From assembly GCA_017434885.1 (NCBI GenBank), contig JAFSGE010000014.1:1-40877 (forward strand): DNA of 40,877 nt, in the 5' to 3' direction. This document shows positions 7,298-16,524 of the stretch, piece by piece. The notes under the pieces are model-generated. The model saw nothing but the letters and a program-made list of their open reading frames with translations, was not told the DNA's origin and did not search any database. Position 1 is the first letter of the stretch, and every line of letters begins with the position of its first letter. The position numbers were made by a program, and so were the translations under genes. Origin of the DNA: Lachnospiraceae bacterium. Lineage in GTDB: Bacteria; Bacillota; Clostridia; Lachnospirales; Lachnospiraceae.

Positions 7298-8656
7298 TTA
7301 TAAGAAAATATACTTACATACAAATAATACTGCAAGTATGTACATAAGCGGTGTAATCTTCTTCGCCTTACCACATACAAGATTGATGATTACATAAGAG
7401 ATAACACCGATTGCAATACCTTCCGAAATACTGTACATAAGCGGCATGGATAAGAAGCAAAGGTATGCAGGAACTGCTTCTGTGATATCCTCAAAATCCA
7501 CTTTTAAAATTGCTGATACCATAAGGAATCCAACAAAAATAAGTGCCGGAGCTGTAGCAAATCCCGGAATTGCCGTAAATACCGGTGCAAAGAAAATTGC
7601 AATCAGGAACAAGAAACCTGTTGCCACGGAAGCAAGACCTGTTTTTGCTCCTGCACCTACACCTGCTGAGCTTTCCACAAAGGTTGTTGTTGTAGATGTA
7701 CCGAGAATTGCACCTGCACTGGTCGCAATCGCATCAGCCAAAAGTGCGGGTTTGATTCTGGGAAGTTTTTCATCCTTATCAAGCATACCTGCCTTGGTTG
7801 ATACACCAATCAGCGTTCCGAGTGTATCAAAGATATCAACAAACAGGAAGGACAATAAAATTACAATAAAATTAAATACACTCACACCTGAAAAATCTGC
7901 CTTAAAGCACTGTCCGAATGTCTTTCCGATTGCTGAAAAATCCGTAAATGCAAAAGTCGGATACAGAGAATAGAATCCGTTTTCCGCATCCACTACGTAA
8001 ATGCCAAGTGCCTGTGCAATCATACCCAGAACCCAGGTTGCAATAATACCGATTAAGATAGATGCCTTAAAGCCCTTCGCATATAAAATTGCGGTAATCA
8101 TCAGCCCGATTAATGCAAGAACGGCACAAATCCCCTTTGTATGCCATTCTCCTGCAAAATCCACATAAGTAACAAGTGTGGAGGAATTGGCAACCACCAG
8201 TTTTGCTCCCTGCAAACCGATAAATGCAATAAACAAGCCAATACCTGCTCCTACTCCCTTTTTTAAGGTACTCGGAATTGCATTAAAAATCGCTTCACGC
8301 ACATTCGTAAGGGACAATACGATAAAAATGAGTCCTTCAATAAACACCGCCATCAATGCCACCTGCCAGGAATAACCCATAATTCCGCATACTGTATATG
8401 CAAAATATGCATTAAGTCCCATTCCGGGTGCAAGCGCAAACGGGTAGTTTGCAAGAAGTGCCATTGCCAGTGTTCCGATAAAGGACGCCAAACATGTAGC
8501 AATCAAAACTGCCGTCCTGTCCATTCCTGCATCTCCAAGCATAGTCGGATTTACTGCAAGAATATAAGCCATTGTCATAAAGGTAGTAATACCTGCAACA
8601 ATTTCTGTCTTTATCGTAGTATTGTTTTCTTTCAACTTAAATAATTTTTCTAACAT
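7298..8656 (-). CDS. NCS2-family purine (hypoxanthine/guanine/adenine) permease
   Basis: A 452-residue membrane protein with 12-14 hydrophobic segments. It has signatures of the AzgA/PbuG branch of the nucleobase-cation symporters: VAGITTFMTMAYILAVNP near 20, the MLGDAGMD loop, and FVDIFDTLGTLIGVSTKAGM near 275. It imports purine bases with a proton. It sits 11 bases downstream of apt, so the two form a salvage unit: the permease brings in the base and Apt converts adenine to AMP. The ribosome site AAGGAGGAAGAGT precedes ATG. No purine riboswitch is visible upstream of the unit. The exact base preference cannot be told. Confidence 0.9.
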   Translation of the reverse strand: MLEKLFKLKENNTTIKTEIVAGITTFMTMAYILAVNPTMLGDAGMDRTAVLIATCLASFIGTLAMALLANYPFALAPGMGLNAYFAYTVCGIMGYSWQVALMAVFIEGLIFIVLSLTNVREAIFNAIPSTLKKGVGAGIGLFIAFIGLQGAKLVVANSSTLVTYVDFAGEWHTKGICAVLALIGLMITAILYAKGFKASILIGIIATWVLGMIAQALGIYVVDAENGFYSLYPTFAFTDFSAIGKTFGQCFKADFSGVSVFNFIVILLSFLFVDIFDTLGTLIGVSTKAGMLDKDEKLPRIKPALLADAIATSAGAILGTSTTTTFVESSAGVGAGAKTGLASVATGFLFLIAIFFAPVFTAIPGFATAPALIFVGFLMVSAILKVDFEDITEAVPAYLCFLSMPLMYSISEGIAIGVISYVIINLVCGKAKKITPLMYILAVLFVCKYIFL

Positions 8657-8667
8657 ACTCTTCCTCC

Positions 8668-9192
8668 TTATTTTCCTTCATAAGTAATTACAGATGCAAC
8701 ATCATATTTTTGGAGTTTCTCTCTTCCCTTTAGCCCTGCAAGTTCCATCAAAAATACAATTTTAACAACTTCTCCTCCAAGCATTTCTATCATCTTGGCA
8801 CAGGCTTCTATGGTTCCGCCGGTAGCAATTAAGTCATCCACCAGCACCACCTTCTGTCCGGGAAGTATTGCATCCTTATGCATTTCCACTTCTGCACTTC
8901 CATATTCCAAATCATATTTTACGGAAATGGTCTCACATGGAAGTTTTCCTTTTTTCCTTGCCGGCACAAACGGTTTTCCAAGGGCATATGCTATCGGCAC
9001 TCCGAAAATAAATCCTCTGGACTCTGTTCCCACAATCACATCAAAATCCACTCCGTCAAGAAGTGCTATCATGGAATCAATGGCAAGCTTTAACCCATCG
9101 GCATCCTGTAATACGCTTGTAACATCCCTGAATATGATACCTTCTTCCGGGAAATCCGGAATACTTCTCACATATTCTTCAATTAATTTCAT
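8668..9192 (-). CDS. apt: Adenine phosphoribosyltransferase
   Basis: A 174-residue cytoplasmic enzyme that makes AMP and pyrophosphate from adenine and PRPP. The PRPP-binding loop VVLVDDLIATGGT is at about 115-127. The N-terminal IPDFPEEGIIFRDVT and the TESRGFIFG segment are typical of Apt. Length is normal (170-180). AAGGAGGTATAGG precedes the ATG. A TATAAT box lies in the 47-base gap upstream with no clear -35, so transcription may begin there or come from the DUF5722 gene. It is coupled to the purine permease 11 bases downstream. Confidence 0.95.
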   Translation of the reverse strand: MKLIEEYVRSIPDFPEEGIIFRDVTSVLQDADGLKLAIDSMIALLDGVDFDVIVGTESRGFIFGVPIAYALGKPFVPARKKGKLPCETISVKYDLEYGSAEVEMHKDAILPGQKVVLVDDLIATGGTIEACAKMIEMLGGEVVKIVFLMELAGLKGREKLQKYDVASVITYEGK

Positions 9193-9239
9193 TCCTATAC
9201 CTCCTTACACCCCGTTATTATATTCTAAAAATATATTTC

Positions 9240-10895
9240 TTAAAATGGTGTAATACCGCTTCCGGGTCTGGTCCATACAATATTCTGTGCAATCATTTGG
9301 TCAATATCCATACCGATAATCTCTGATGCTCTTTTTTTGGCTATCGGTTCATTCGCTGTACCCAGATTTTTATAGATATCATATGCCGGCTTTTTGTTTC
9401 CGTTTAAATCCACCAGTCCCAATGCCAGATAACTTGTCATTTCATGAGCGCTGTCCGTCTGACGGAACAAAATAAAGGAATCCACATCAGGCAATGATGC
9501 AGCTTTTAAATAACCGTACGCAACAGAAGCCTCCTGTGCATCATTTCCAAAGCTTGACGTAAATCCAATCTCCGCAAGAGAAATACTTCTTACTTCTCCC
9601 GCAGGATTTAAGTATTCTTCACGATGCATGTAGTCAATCAGAATATCGATATTCTGCATCGTAATATAAGGAGTTGTCAAATCATTTCCCACCCAGTCTG
9701 CCGGTCCGTTCCATGCATAAGGATCAAACAACGGAGAATTATAAGGATGATAAGAAAGACCCCAATCAATATTGCCTTCACGATTCATAAAATAATTAAA
9801 TTGGTCAAGATATTCCTTTGCAAGAAAACTTCCTTCATTTGATTTACGATTCCACTCCTGATCGATAGAATTGTAAATTCTTGCATTGGCATTCATGCTC
9901 TTGATTTCATTATAAATAATACGGAATGCTTTTACATAGGAATTCACATTTAACTCCAAAGAATCAGATGCCATATACCACCATGAAGTACGTGCATTTA
10001 CTTCGTTACCGAGAATCCAGTTATCTACCTGTCCAAATCCCAACGCACCCGAGTAACGCTGTCCCAAAAATGCACCGATTGCTTTTAAATGATTGGTTCC
10101 TGCTTCTTCTGCCACATTCAATGCATAACCGGGACACTCTGTTCCGTCCTTTGCAAGGGGATGAACCAAATCCTGTGAATATGTACCTGTACCGCAATTC
10201 AAAAGCACAATGGTAACCTGAATTCCGCTATTGTTCAGATGCTTTATCAGCGCATCATAATTCTTCATTGCAACACTGTCAAAATAATAATTCTGTCCGT
10301 TATATGCAAACAAAATGGAACCCGGAACCGAAACATCCGAACAAATATCATCCAGACACATATTATATACCGCTTGTTTGATTCCCAATTCCTGCAGCTG
10401 TCCGTTGGTAACCATAGACACATCCGGCAAAATTCCCTTAATACCACAATCATTTCGAACCGAAGTAAATGCAGCTATCGCTTCCGGATTGGTGATGTAG
10501 TGTTCATCACTGACCTGCACCATCTCTCCGCCACTCTTTACGGCAACCAAAAATTTACGGCTCATATTGGAATCCGGTGTGTTATGATTCAGAGGAAAGC
10601 TTACGGTAACCTTCTTTCCCGCTTCCACTGTCGCCACCACATCACCGATAGGACCATCTTCATACACCTCATCTGCATAAATGTAATATTTTCCATCATC
10701 ACTTGAGGGCACACGACCGGCACTGAGCTGACATACCACGTCAGTCCCTTCAAGCCGACAGGACTCAAAGGACACAGGACGTCCTGATGCTTCTGCTGTT
10801 ATGGTAGTTCCTCCGGTAGCAAGAATTCCCACGGTAAGTACCACAGCTACTGTCTCTTTTACTATTTTTATCATTTGTTTTTTTATTTTAAACAT
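9240..10895 (-). CDS. Secreted DUF5722 protein, glycoside-hydrolase-like barrel
   Basis: A 551-residue exported protein. It starts with a lysine-rich n-region, a hydrophobic core and an AEA-S cleavage site near residue 37. A beta-rich domain follows (about 40-135), then a TIM-barrel-like domain (about 150-530). The barrel carries GNEVN with Glu298 and LAEIGFTS with Glu442, the acid/base and nucleophile layout of clan GH-A glycosidases, plus YHPYNSP between them. I recognise it as the DUF5722 family. A polysaccharide-degrading role is inferred and no substrate is known. TTGGAGGAAAT precedes the ATG. It stands between metA and apt with no functional link to either. No anchoring motif or carbohydrate-binding repeat is visible. 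Confidence 0.8.
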   Translation of the reverse strand: MFKIKKQMIKIVKETVAVVLTVGILATGGTTITAEASGRPVSFESCRLEGTDVVCQLSAGRVPSSDDGKYYIYADEVYEDGPIGDVVATVEAGKKVTVSFPLNHNTPDSNMSRKFLVAVKSGGEMVQVSDEHYITNPEAIAAFTSVRNDCGIKGILPDVSMVTNGQLQELGIKQAVYNMCLDDICSDVSVPGSILFAYNGQNYYFDSVAMKNYDALIKHLNNSGIQVTIVLLNCGTGTYSQDLVHPLAKDGTECPGYALNVAEEAGTNHLKAIGAFLGQRYSGALGFGQVDNWILGNEVNARTSWWYMASDSLELNVNSYVKAFRIIYNEIKSMNANARIYNSIDQEWNRKSNEGSFLAKEYLDQFNYFMNREGNIDWGLSYHPYNSPLFDPYAWNGPADWVGNDLTTPYITMQNIDILIDYMHREEYLNPAGEVRSISLAEIGFTSSFGNDAQEASVAYGYLKAASLPDVDSFILFRQTDSAHEMTSYLALGLVDLNGNKKPAYDIYKNLGTANEPIAKKRASEIIGMDIDQMIAQNIVWTRPGSGITPF

Positions 10896-10989
10896 ATTTC
10901 CTCCAACTTAACAAACAGGGACTTCATCCTTTTTCAGTCATTTATGTGTAAATATTATAAACTGTTTCGAGGTATTTGGCTACTGTTTC

Positions 10990-11895
10990 TTACAATTCGT
11001 AAGGTGTTATCTGATAAACGTAGTAATTGAGCCAATTGGAATACAGATTATTACTGTGAGACCGCCACTGCAAATCCGGTTTTTTGGTATCATCATCATC
11101 CGGATAATAATTCTTGGGTACATCTATCGGCAATCCTTTGTTTTTATCTCTCACATACTCATTATGAAGCGTATATCTGTCATACTCAGGATGACCCATA
11201 ACAAAAATCTGTTTTCCTTCTTCCGACATACAAAGCAGAACGCCTGCTTCTTCCGATTCTGCAAGCACCGTAAGTGCCTCGCAGGCATGAATATCTGCAG
11301 AAGGCACTGCCGTGTGCCTGCTGTGCGGAATCATAAAATAATCGTCAAATCCTCTCACAAGCGGAATCTTACGGTTCATCACCTTATGCTTATAAACACC
11401 GAACAGTTTCTTAGGAAGCTGTACTTTCTCCAATCCAAAATGATAATACAAGCCTGCCTGCGCGCCCCAACAAATATGTAAGGTAGATGTCACATGAGTT
11501 TTCGTCCATTCCATAATTTCACAAAGTTCCGGCCAATAATCCACTTCATCAAAAGAAATCTGTTCTACCGGTGCCCCTGTAATAATCAGTCCGTCAAATT
11601 TCAGATGCTTTAATTCATCAAACGTATTGTAAAAACGGTTTAGATGTTGAATCGGTGTATTTAATGATACATGACTGTTCATCTTCATAAATGTCACATC
11701 AATATGAAGGGGCGTATTAGACAGCGCACGTAATAACTGTAATTCTGTATCCTGTTTAATAGGCATCAAATTCAAAATACAAATTTTAAGCGGTCTGATA
11801 TCCTGATGCGCTGCGCGGTATTCGTCCATAACAAATATATTTTCATTTTCCAATATCCCCTTTGCGGGCAAATCACTTTGTACTTTAATCGGCAT
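10990..11895 (-). CDS. metA: Homoserine O-acetyltransferase (MetA type)
   Basis: A 301-residue enzyme that acylates homoserine in the methionine pathway. It belongs to the MetA/HTS fold. Catalytic Cys142 is in HICWGAQAG and the His/Glu pair is in MGHPEYD. Residue 111 is Glu (GAPVEQ). In Bacillus MetA this Glu selects acetyl-CoA, whereas the E. coli succinyl enzyme has Gly, so the acetyl donor is predicted despite the usual succinyltransferase name. The start is the ATG at 11895, giving the family N-terminus [11 protein letters not shown], with TTGGAG seven bases upstream. The longer GTG start at 11955 would overlap the promoter. No SAM riboswitch or T-box precedes it. Confidence 0.92.
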   Translation of the reverse strand: MPIKVQSDLPAKGILENENIFVMDEYRAAHQDIRPLKICILNLMPIKQDTELQLLRALSNTPLHIDVTFMKMNSHVSLNTPIQHLNRFYNTFDELKHLKFDGLIITGAPVEQISFDEVDYWPELCEIMEWTKTHVTSTLHICWGAQAGLYYHFGLEKVQLPKKLFGVYKHKVMNRKIPLVRGFDDYFMIPHSRHTAVPSADIHACEALTVLAESEEAGVLLCMSEEGKQIFVMGHPEYDRYTLHNEYVRDKNKGLPIDVPKNYYPDDDDTKKPDLQWRSHSNNLYSNWLNYYVYQITPYEL

Positions 11896-11957
11896 AATAC
11901 TGCTCCAATCTGTTTCTTTTCTATCCATTATCCGGGTCTGATACCCGAATTTCACTC

Positions 11958-11986
11958 ATTATATCTTATTTTTATTAAATGGGCAA
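11958..11986 (-). promoter_or_regulatory. Sigma-A promoter of metA
   Basis: Minus-strand TTGCCC (11981-11986) and a perfect TATAAT (11958-11963), 17 bases apart. The predicted leader is about 56 nt and contains a small CGGGT-ATCAG-ACCCG hairpin at 11934-11949. Confidence 0.6.
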
Positions 11987-12016
11987 TCCAAGATAACATA
12001 TCCCTGCAATTCCATA

Positions 12017-13987
12017 TTAATTATTTCCAAACCTTTCAACAAATTCATCCTCAGAAATAATGGGAACACCCAGTTCTTTTGCTTTTCTGTTCTTTGAAGA
12101 AGTGGAATTCACATCATTATTTACCAAAAAATTAGTTTTGGATGTCACACTACCCGTCACTTTACCGCCCGCAGATTCCACATATGCTTTAAATTCATCC
12201 CTGTTTTTGTAATAATGAACATCTCCGGTAATTACAAAAGTAAGTCCTTCGCATGCACCACCTTCTTTTACTGCAATATCTACCTTTTCAATATTTACTT
12301 CCTTCAACAGCATTTCCAGAGATTCCCTGTTTTTTTCGTTCCGATACCATTCTACTGCAGAACCTGACTTTTCCGGTCCGATTCCGTCAACATCCTCAAA
12401 ACCGATTCCTTCGCGCAATCTATTCAGAAATCCTTCAAATCCGACAGCTGCCACTATCTTTTTGCCCGCATCCACACCTATCATGGGAATACAAAGTGCA
12501 TAAATGAAATTCACCGGGTGCACATTTCGGCTCTTTTCGATGGCTTTTATCATATTATCAAAGGACTTCCTTCCAAAACCTTCCATACTCGTAATTTCAT
12601 CTTCATGCTGCGATAAATGATAGATATCTGAAAATGTAGAAATAAATCCTTCATTCATAAACTTAAGCATAGTCTGAATGGAAAGTCCGTCAATATCCAT
12701 TCCCGATTTACTGACAAAACGGGTAAATTTCTTGCCATGTTTGGCACTGCAGTCAGGATTACTGCAATGCAGAGTCTTTGTTTTGCTCTTTTCACTGACA
12801 TGAATCTCGGTAACTGCACCGCAAACCGGACAGACACCCGGCACTTCAAACTCACCCTCTGCCTGCGTCACCGCAATGCATTTAGGAATAATTTTGTTGG
12901 CTTTAATTACTTCAAGTGTACATTTTTTTCCGATACCCAACCGCTCCATCTCACTGATGTTACAAAGTGAAGCTCTGGAAACCGTAGTCCCTTCCAGTTG
13001 CACCGGCTCAAAAACAGCAACAGGAGATATCGTAGATGCTGCACAGGACCACTCAACATACAGAAGTTCTGACTTTGCTGATACATCCTGCCACTTAAAT
13101 GCATATCCGGCACGGGTGGCATGGTGCCCCGTCACGCTACCGGAAGCAGCATATTCCGTATCATCATAACAGATAACAAGACCATCTACAGGAATATCCA
13201 TCTCCCCGCTCTCTACTTTTCCTGTCCATCTGTCAATCACTTCACTAAGCTGCTGTGCATTACATTTCTCACGTTCAATTACCCGGAAACCTTCCTTTTC
13301 CAGATAGTCCATTCTCGCTCCCCATGAATTCATGTCCGCTTCCGTATACACAAGAGTAAACGCATTAAAATGAACATGACGCTCTTTTACCTTCTCCGGA
13401 TCATCAAGACTCAAAGTTCCGGACGCTAAATTTCTGGGATTTGCGTATTTTTCATCGTCATCTTCTATCATTGCATTAATCAGTTCAAAATCCGTATAAG
13501 ATATGGTAGCTTCCCCACGCACAACCATATGGCCTTTATTTTTTATCTTCAAAGGAATATCCATAATGGCATTCTTTAAATAAGTAATGTTTGTGCCGAC
13601 CGTCCCGTTCCCTCTGGTCAGAATCTTGGTCAGCTTTCCGTTATCATAGGTAAGTACCAACGTAAGTCCGTCTAATTTCCAGGAAAGCCAGATATCTTTA
13701 TCTTCAGCCCACTTTTCCAGTTCCGAAACCTGCTTTGTCTTAGCAAGAGACAAAGCCTGAAACTCATGAGCTTCCCTCTCTCCGTTCCCCTCTTCTTCAT
13801 ATCCCGTATTCTGTGTGGGGCTGTCAGGAAGAATATATCCGGTTTCTTCCTCCAGTTTTGACAATTCATCAAACAAAGCATCCCACTCGTAGTTTGACAT
13901 CAATTCTTCCTTGCCGCCATAATACGCTTGTGATGCTGAATTTAATTGTCTTACCAGTTCTTCATATCTTTTTTTCTTGTCTTCCAT
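12017..13987 (-). CDS. ligA: NAD-dependent DNA ligase, divergent LigA
   Basis: A 656-residue protein with the LigA domain order. The Ia/adenylation domain has the nucleotide-accepting lysine in SWKLDG (Lys104 of the KxDG motif). An OB fold follows, then a Cys4 zinc finger (CPVCG near 415 and CSNPDC near 438), helix-hairpin-helix repeats (MEGFGRKSFDNM, VDGIGPEKSG) and a C-terminal BRCT domain (about 575-656). It joins nicks using NAD+. The motif normally read as HxxPMLSL is HEFQALSL, and the protein diverges elsewhere, so it may be a second, accessory ligase. The ATG at 13987 has GTAGGA upstream and matches the family start. No terminator separates it from metA. Confidence 0.88.
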   Translation of the reverse strand: MEDKKKRYEELVRQLNSASQAYYGGKEELMSNYEWDALFDELSKLEEETGYILPDSPTQNTGYEEEGNGEREAHEFQALSLAKTKQVSELEKWAEDKDIWLSWKLDGLTLVLTYDNGKLTKILTRGNGTVGTNITYLKNAIMDIPLKIKNKGHMVVRGEATISYTDFELINAMIEDDDEKYANPRNLASGTLSLDDPEKVKERHVHFNAFTLVYTEADMNSWGARMDYLEKEGFRVIEREKCNAQQLSEVIDRWTGKVESGEMDIPVDGLVICYDDTEYAASGSVTGHHATRAGYAFKWQDVSAKSELLYVEWSCAASTISPVAVFEPVQLEGTTVSRASLCNISEMERLGIGKKCTLEVIKANKIIPKCIAVTQAEGEFEVPGVCPVCGAVTEIHVSEKSKTKTLHCSNPDCSAKHGKKFTRFVSKSGMDIDGLSIQTMLKFMNEGFISTFSDIYHLSQHEDEITSMEGFGRKSFDNMIKAIEKSRNVHPVNFIYALCIPMIGVDAGKKIVAAVGFEGFLNRLREGIGFEDVDGIGPEKSGSAVEWYRNEKNRESLEMLLKEVNIEKVDIAVKEGGACEGLTFVITGDVHYYKNRDEFKAYVESAGGKVTGSVTSKTNFLVNNDVNSTSSKNRKAKELGVPIISEDEFVERFGNN

Positions 13988-14318
13988 ATTTATTCCTACT
14001 TTCTTTCTCTCTTTAATAAAAAAACAACATGTCATTATGCAAAATCAGCATTTTTTAGTACCAAAGTCACCCAAAAACAATGTCACATTTTGCAAGTTTT
14101 CCGTCACAAATATCATTTTTTCCGTCAACCACACATTAAATAAAACCTGTTTTCAATGTGTTTGAGGTATTTTTTTCCTGCTTTCAGAGAAAAAAACAAC
14201 ATTTCGAACCCATTTCTTGTCATTTTATCTTCATTTTTGAAATTTCAATCTCTCTACAATATCTATTAATACTGCACACAATATCTTGTGTTTTTATTTG
14301 TTTTTTATATCTGAACTT

Positions 14319-15035
14319 TTACAGCTCGCAATCGCACAAATTATATAACACCCGTAATTCGTCGTTTTCTACCCTTCTGTATTGCCCCGGCTTTAAGTTT
14401 GCAAGTTCAACATTCACTATTCTGATGCGCTTCAATGCCTTCACTTCACAGCCAAGTTCCTTACACATACGTCTAATCTGCCTGTTGACTCCTTGGGTTA
14501 ATACTATTTTAAAGGTAAACTTACCGATTTTTTCCGTTTTACAGGGTTTTGTCTGCACTTTTAACTCTCTCAGGTACAATCCCCGCGACATTTTTTCCAG
14601 AAATTCATCCGTAATTTCTTTATTTATTTTTACAATATACTCTTTTTCATGTCCTGCACTTCCTTGCATCATGGCATGAATCAAGTCACCGTCATTGGTC
14701 AAAAGTAATAATCCTTCTGAGTCCTTGTCCAATCTTCCTGCATAAGTAACACGTACAGGATAGTTCACCAATTCCGTCACTTTTTTGTCAGCAAACTTAT
14801 CTTTTTCAGTACAAGTAACCCCTATCGGCTTATAGTAAGCCAATACTACTTTTTCATTTTTCCCGTGTAACAGCTTTCCGTTTACTGTAATCTGCTCACT
14901 GCCATCCACCTGCATCCCCATATCAGCCCTCTGACCATCTACAAAAACACGTCCCTGCTCAATCAAACGGTCGGCTTCTCTTCTGGAACACACACCACAG
15001 GATGCCAAATATTTATTTAAACGTTCTTTTCCCAC
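14319..15035 (-). CDS. rluF: rRNA pseudouridine synthase, RsuA/RluF group
   Basis: A 238-residue RNA-modifying enzyme. An N-terminal S4 RNA-binding domain (about 3-60, RLNKYLASCGVCSRREADRLI) is followed by the pseudouridine synthase domain. The catalytic aspartate is in GRLDKDSEGLLLLTNDGD near 100. GVNRQIRRMCKELG near 195 is the shared RsuA/RluB/RluF signature. KDSEGLL and the short C-terminus favour the RluF branch (23S rRNA), but the target base is inference. The start is a GTG with AGGTGA six bases upstream. It follows hflX by 78 bases without a clear terminator. The 283-base AT-rich gap downstream, before ligA, contains no gene or clear regulatory site that I can see. Confidence 0.88.
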   Translation of the reverse strand: MGKERLNKYLASCGVCSRREADRLIEQGRVFVDGQRADMGMQVDGSEQITVNGKLLHGKNEKVVLAYYKPIGVTCTEKDKFADKKVTELVNYPVRVTYAGRLDKDSEGLLLLTNDGDLIHAMMQGSAGHEKEYIVKINKEITDEFLEKMSRGLYLRELKVQTKPCKTEKIGKFTFKIVLTQGVNRQIRRMCKELGCEVKALKRIRIVNVELANLKPGQYRRVENDELRVLYNLCDCEL

Positions 15036-15113
15036 TGTAATTCACCTGCATTTTGCGCAATTTCTTCACTTTCCGCCAAAATTTTCTGCATATTTATATG
15101 CTAAACATGCTTT

Positions 15114-16457
15114 TTAATCCCTGCAAATATACTCCGCATACTTTTCTTTGTCTGCACTATGACACTTTACCACCAGTTTTGTGCCGTTTTCTGCATATTC
15201 CTGACTGATAATATGTGCATTTTCCATAAAATATGACACAATATTTCCTTTCGCATAAGGAATTAAAAAGCACTCTTTAACAAAATCCGCATATATTTTT
15301 TCCAATATCAGTTCTGTCAACGTCAAAAGCGACGTCTCATCCTTTGCTGATATATAAATCTTGTCCCCCACTACCTTTGGATAATCAATTTGTTCCTCGC
15401 ATAAATCAACTTTATTATATACGGTAACTGACGGAATCCCTCCTGCCTCCAGTTCCTGCAAAGTTTCCCGTGTTGTTTCCATTTGTTCCCGATAAAATGC
15501 ATCCGAATAATCTACAACATGAAGCAGTAAATCTGCATTTTGCACCTCTTCTAATGTAGAACGAAATGCTTTTACAAGGCTATGAGGAAGCTTGTGGATA
15601 AATCCTACGGTATCCGATAGCAAGAAATCCCTATTATTCCCTGTATTCACTCTTCTTACTGTAGTATCAAGCGTTGCAAAAAGCATATTTTTTTCCAACA
15701 CTTTCTTTTCATCATCACCTACATAACGCTCCACCATGGCATTCATGATGGTCGATTTACCTGCATTGGTATAGCCCACCAGCGCAACAAGCGGAATCCT
15801 TGCATTTTGCCTTTTTTTCCGCTGCACCATTCGCTCATCTGCTACTTCTTCCAGCTCTTTTCGCAGTTCTGATAATCTGTGTTCAATCCTACGTCTGTCA
15901 AGTTCCAGCTTTTTTTCTCCCACGCCACGGCTACTCATACTGCCGCTTGTACCGCCTTGCCTGGTAAGTGCTTCATGCATTCCCACAAGTCTTGGTAATA
16001 AATACTGTAATCTGGCAGTTTCCACCTGCAGCTTTGCTTCTCTTGTCTTAGCACGGCTTTCAAAGATATCAAGAATCAGATTAGTTCTGTCCATAATCGG
16101 CTTACCGATTTCATCCTGAAGATTCCTCAGCTGAGACGGAGTTAGGGAATTATCAAAAATCACCAAATCAGCGTCCAGTCTTTCTGCTGTTTCTTTTACT
16201 TCCCGAACTTTTCCGGTTCCGATATAAAGCCCTTTATTCACAAATTCCATTTTTTGTGTAATAACTGCCACCGGTTCCATAAAACAGGCTTTTGCCAGTT
16301 GATACAATTCTTCCATGGAACGTTCGAAATCACCTTCACGCTGATTATTGTCCGAAGTTTCCACTCCAACTAAAACCACACGCTCTGTCGCCGCACTATG
16401 TTCCTTATCATATTCGCTATCATTAAACTCTTTTTCCATAAACAATACCCGTTCCAA
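15114..16457 (-). CDS. hflX: GTPase HflX
   Basis: A ribosome-associated GTPase of 447 residues (441 if the ATG at 16439 is used). An N-terminal HflX domain (about 25-200, with TGKVREVKE and QLRNLQDEIG) and a basic coiled segment lead to the G domain. This carries G1 GYTNAGKS, G2/G3 DTTVRR and DTVGFIHKLP, and G4 NKVD. HflX splits stalled or stress-inactivated ribosomes. The TTG at 16457 has GGTGA eight bases upstream. The ATG at 16439 lacks a good ribosome site, so the start is undecided. It follows aroA by 67 bases. Confidence 0.93.
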   Translation of the reverse strand: MERVLFMEKEFNDSEYDKEHSAATERVVLVGVETSDNNQREGDFERSMEELYQLAKACFMEPVAVITQKMEFVNKGLYIGTGKVREVKETAERLDADLVIFDNSLTPSQLRNLQDEIGKPIMDRTNLILDIFESRAKTREAKLQVETARLQYLLPRLVGMHEALTRQGGTSGSMSSRGVGEKKLELDRRRIEHRLSELRKELEEVADERMVQRKKRQNARIPLVALVGYTNAGKSTIMNAMVERYVGDDEKKVLEKNMLFATLDTTVRRVNTGNNRDFLLSDTVGFIHKLPHSLVKAFRSTLEEVQNADLLLHVVDYSDAFYREQMETTRETLQELEAGGIPSVTVYNKVDLCEEQIDYPKVVGDKIYISAKDETSLLTLTELILEKIYADFVKECFLIPYAKGNIVSYFMENAHIISQEYAENGTKLVVKCHSADKEKYAEYICRD

Positions 16458-16524
16458 AAATTAAATCACCATTATATTTTTATAATCTCACATGTTATTA
16501 TTAGGTGTTTATTTGTAACATTTT

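Noticed and set aside
9193-9239. Purine riboswitch before apt
   Set aside because: Only 47 bases separate the genes, too short for the aptamer, and the conserved loop sequences are missing.
11896-12016. SAM riboswitch or T-box before metA
   Set aside because: The leader is only about 56 nt from the TATAAT-defined start and has just a 5-bp hairpin, too short for either.
14066-14107. Three GTCAC words at 16-21 base spacing
   Set aside because: Only five bases long, with irregular spacing and no related gene; too weak to call a binding array.
14276-14310. Terminator-like hairpin (CACAA/TTGTG followed by T-runs) in the rluF-ligA gap
   Set aside because: The T-tract is only on the plus strand, and no plus-strand gene ends there, so it is probably chance in AT-rich DNA.
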